Shown here one piece after another: positions 61,001 to 64,000 of a DNA stretch of 64,000 nt (position 1 is the stretch's first letter; each line of letters begins with the position of its first letter). Location of the stretch: assembly GCA_003586115.2 (NCBI GenBank), contig QVOM02000073.1, positions 43,881,469 through 43,945,468 of the forward strand. The letters run 5' to 3'. Source of the stretch: Salvator merianae (lineage: Eukaryota > Chordata > Lepidosauria > Squamata > Teiidae). Under the pieces are notes generated by a model that ran no database searches, had not been told where the DNA came from, and was given only the letters and a program-made list of their open reading frames with translations. A program made the translations under genes and the position numbers.

Positions 61001-63316
61001 CTTGTGCTTCCTGCCCAAAGAAGAGAGAAGCCAAAAATGAGGATAGACAAGAAGGATGCAGCAGAACTCTGTAAGTGTAACAGAACTGCGTGCTGTGTCC
61101 ATAGTGTCTGCCAAGACCCATAATGATGGTTCCTTTCTCTCCATCTAAAAGGCCATTTCTGCAGGAAGCTGGTAAGAAGAATTAAGCAACTAACTGGAAA
61201 GGCAATATTCCTTGCTACCATTATGCTTCTCAGCTACCCAAATGTGTTGATGAACTATAGATTATTTGCTTTGATATCAAATCTAAATATTATCCTCAGA
61301 ATATTTTACATTGTATTGTTGCAAATGACTTCTCAGCTTCAAAATTACACTGTTCCATATGAACTGTTTTTCGTATTCTGTGGTGCTTTCCACATACCTT
61401 GGGCCAAAAACACTGAATTGAACTGGAACATAGAACTTGGAAATAAAGTTGTTTCTGATCAGATTTTGATGTCCATAGTTCATAGATTGGAAGCATGCCT
61501 GCACATTTTATCAAACTAAATATATGCTGAGTCATAAAGAAATTACCAGTGATGTTACTTGGTGGCAGCATGGGGAATATTTGTTCTGCTATGTAGTTTT
61601 CAGGATTTGGACTGTTGCCAGTTTGCACAGCAGACCAATGAAGATTAATCATACAAAGAGTGGGAAGAGCCCAAGGTTTCAAAATGAAGCATAGCGACAG
61701 GGAAAAGATAGTGAGTATAATTAAAAGCCAATAGCTTACAGTAATTAAAAATAAATGGACATTTCTAGTTTATTATGTAACATGTTCCAACTTCCTTTCC
61801 TTTGAACAACTTTCATACAGATTTGTCCAGTCGCGTGATCATTCTCAAGATGTTGGAAGTTGGCCACTGTAATTATTTGGTCATATTGTTCAGCCTGCAC
61901 ATTTTAAAATAGTGCTTTTGGTTGATATAACCAGAGTTCGCCCTTCCGTAGCATCCATGTATCAGCAGACCTCCTTTGTACTACCATATACTAGACTTTT
62001 ACAAGTCCAAATTCACCCAACTGTAACCAAATCCATGGGCAGATACAACCGCCGATCCTATTTATAGCACCTGACAAATTCAAAATGATTTTAGTTTCTT
62101 TCAGTTCACATCTTTGGGAGAAAACTTTGTCATGCAAATTCAGCATTCCTATGCAAAACACAGACCCCCTGGCTCTTAGATTTATTTGGACAAGCAGGTC
62201 AAATATCAAAGCTGAACAAGTAGCAACAATCACATAATGACCCATTCTGTTCCATAAGAAATGGTGTGGCAAATAAAATTTAAATTGTGGTGTATGAAAC
62301 CCATGCACTGAATAATGCAAAATGGTATTTGAAGGCAAGAATCTAGGAGTGGGTGAGGGAAGGGGGAAGAATCTAAAAAGAAGATTTGTACACCACCATT
62401 TACCAAGATGTTCTCGGCTTACGGAAAATGGGATATTTGGTTTGCTGGCAGACAGAAGCCAAAACATTTCCAAATGGAATTACTGCATGTGACTTTACCC
62501 CTAAACAAATCTGAGGGAAGTTCATCTAAACATAAGCAAAAAGTTAACCACACATATAAACACTGACGTCCCCCACTGCTCCTGCCTTTATGAGATGCGG
62601 TCCCCTCCAGGAAAGTTGATATTTTAACAAGTTCTATCCATTATGACTGCCTCAGAAAAGAGATTTTATTAGAACATCAGAAAAGGATTTAAGCTTAAGG
62701 ATAATAGTCTACCTAGCAACAGATTCTCCTCTTTTGGACCAGTTTGTACTTCCTTCGTGCGTCAGGCAGTTTTAGAGCACAGGTGCTGTTTCCAAGACAC
62801 TTTTATGGGAGCTTTATAAGCCAGGATCAACTTCATTAGCTGCAGGGAGGATTTACAGTAAGAGTCGCTAGGTGTTGTCTTATGAGCCTTCAGAAGGGGT
62901 GTGTTAAATTACCATCTCTTTTGTTAGGCTGCGCTGCAGAATCCAGATGGGGAAAATAAAGATCACCAATTTAAAATTGAAAAGGGGTTTTGCCTGTAAA
63001 ATGTTAAAATTAAATTCTGATTAGTACAAGTAGTAAAAGCTTTCTTATTTTGCTCGCTGAATTAACGCACAATGCACTTTCTAGCCATATACATTTTACA
63101 ACAATATACAAATTTATCCCTAGTGTAAAGTCAACCACTTGAAGTCAGCCCTACATTATCTGTATTGCAACTTTGAAACTGAAGGTTTTAAGGGTGGCAT
63201 TGTGAGATTTCCTTTCCCCTTCATCAAAATAGATGCAAAATGAAAAGCATATTAAAAAGGTACTGTGCAAGATCAGCACACAGTTTAAATCCAGTGAGGT
63301 TGCACTAAGATCCCAG
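58051..63316. other. Repeat-poor intergenic stretch
   Basis: Apart from a possible SINE tail near 60275-60355 ('TCAGCCACGACTTGATGATACCCAACAACAAACAA') I recognise no transposon. Frames on both strands (60576-60893 on +, 61682-61296 and 62473-61991 on -) lack family motifs. In mammals ARHGAP26 ends facing NR3C1, so part of this could be its 3' UTR on the - strand, but none of its coding exons is visible. Confidence 0.35.
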
Positions 63317-63440
63317 CCTACAAGTAGCAGCTAGGAAAGAACTGGGCTTCTTCAGCAGCCAGTGTTGGCCTCTATGGCCTACAGGCAGTAGCTAGGAAGG
63401 AAATGGGCTTTCTCAGCATCTATTCTTGGTTAACAACAGC
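63317..63440. repeat. 61-bp imperfect tandem duplication
   Basis: 'CCTACAAGTAGCAGCTAGGAAAGAACTGGGCTTCTTCAGC' at 63317 is repeated 61 bp later as 'CCTACAGGCAGTAGCTAGGAAGGAAATGGGCTTTCTCAGC' at 63378, two diverged copies. Confidence 0.75.
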
Positions 63441-64000
63441 AGCTACAATCTATAGCAGGCTTTGCATCTGTTCATTTTTGCATAGAAAAAAGTGTCTTGC
63501 CCCATATTGAATAGTAAGAGTCAGAAGCATCCCAGGATGTTTTGGAAATATGGTCTCAGAGGTACTAATACTTGTTTGGGATGGACTGGGAGGAGGAAGT
63601 CACAGAGTTGCTTCTGGGACCTTCCACAGTAGCATGGAGAGGGACAGACAAGGGACTTCCTGTGTCCATTGTTTAGCCTGAAATCTGCTCAGAAATACTT
63701 GTCACAGATACTGCCCAGTTGTGAATGGAGGTTGCCAACTGCTAATATGAAATGTGAATATTTTCCAAGAAAATGTCTCCATTAGCAAATCATTGAAAGT
63801 TCCTGTTTATTATGAAGTTCCCACGATACTTAAGAGTTGTCATTATTTCAGGTTCTCCTTTACAAAAATCTTGGAGTCACCCTGCAGAACTCAGAATGTC
63901 ATTTAAACAGGCAAACAAAAGCAAAAAAAAAAAAATGGTTCAAGTCCTAATTAACCTGCCCATTAAAGGAAAACATGGAAAATTGTACCTGGCTCTGATT
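63441..64000. other. Unassigned end of window
   Basis: No gene recognised; a 13-A run is at 63923-63935. Confidence 0.5.

Noticed and set aside
60933..61221. Several overlapping short frames around CACACACACACCCC
   Set aside because: Same-sequence shadows in three frames; no motif.
61991..62473. 160-codon - strand frame, the longest in the last 10 kb
   Set aside because: No recognisable domain, low-complexity hydrophobic and aromatic composition, and no splice or promoter context; probably chance.

Overview
The window is vertebrate nuclear DNA, most likely from a squamate reptile (lizard or snake). It carries the 3' two-thirds of a glucocorticoid receptor gene (NR3C1) on the + strand. The repeat content supports a squamate: several CR1 LINEs of the reptile type, L2-like LINE tails ending in AAATAAATAAA, an antisense BovB fragment, squamate-type L1 pieces, tRNA-derived SINEs, hAT-family DNA transposons and a Ty3/gypsy retrotransposon. 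The species cannot be fixed from sequence alone.

Layout: bases 1-4700 are upstream intron, filled by an L2-like tail, a + strand CR1 fragment and a near-complete - strand CR1 (1371-4130). Seven coding exons follow: 4701-4864, 12361-12477, 14739-15017, 16683-16827, 27951-28081, 28789-28946 and 32692-32844. They correspond to human exons 3-9, joined they give about 381 residues, and all splice sites are GT-AG with matching phases. They encode both zinc fingers, the hinge/nuclear localisation signal and the whole steroid-binding domain up to the stop codon. The large N-terminal exon 2 and the promoters lie outside the window. Introns are 7.5, 2.3, 1.7, 11.1, 0.7 and 3.7 kb and hold most of the transposons.

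A single terminal exon continues as a 3' UTR of about 6.5 kb (32845 to about 39395). Blocks in it look like the human NR3C1 3' UTR as I remember it, including the final block with the distal poly(A) signal. A polypyrimidine/AG site near 36031 sits where the human GR-beta (9-beta) acceptor would be expected.

From 39.4 to 64 kb I recognise no cellular gene. This part holds an antisense BovB fragment, a decayed antisense Ty3/gypsy element (gag, RT/RNase H and integrase remnants, 41.2-44.5 kb), an L1 fragment, and a 423-bp GC-rich insertion with a perfect 16-bp target-site duplication. That insertion encodes the C-terminal end of an RTE-like ORF resembling elements of parasitic nematodes (50402-50856), and it is the most unusual item in the window. 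Next come a GGAT/GATA/GACA microsatellite, a short hAT-like element containing a perfect 17-bp-arm hairpin, L2-like tails, a GGAA microsatellite and a repeat-poor stretch from about 57 kb to the end. By human synteny, the next gene downstream would be ARHGAP26 on the opposite strand, but I could not identify any of its exons.
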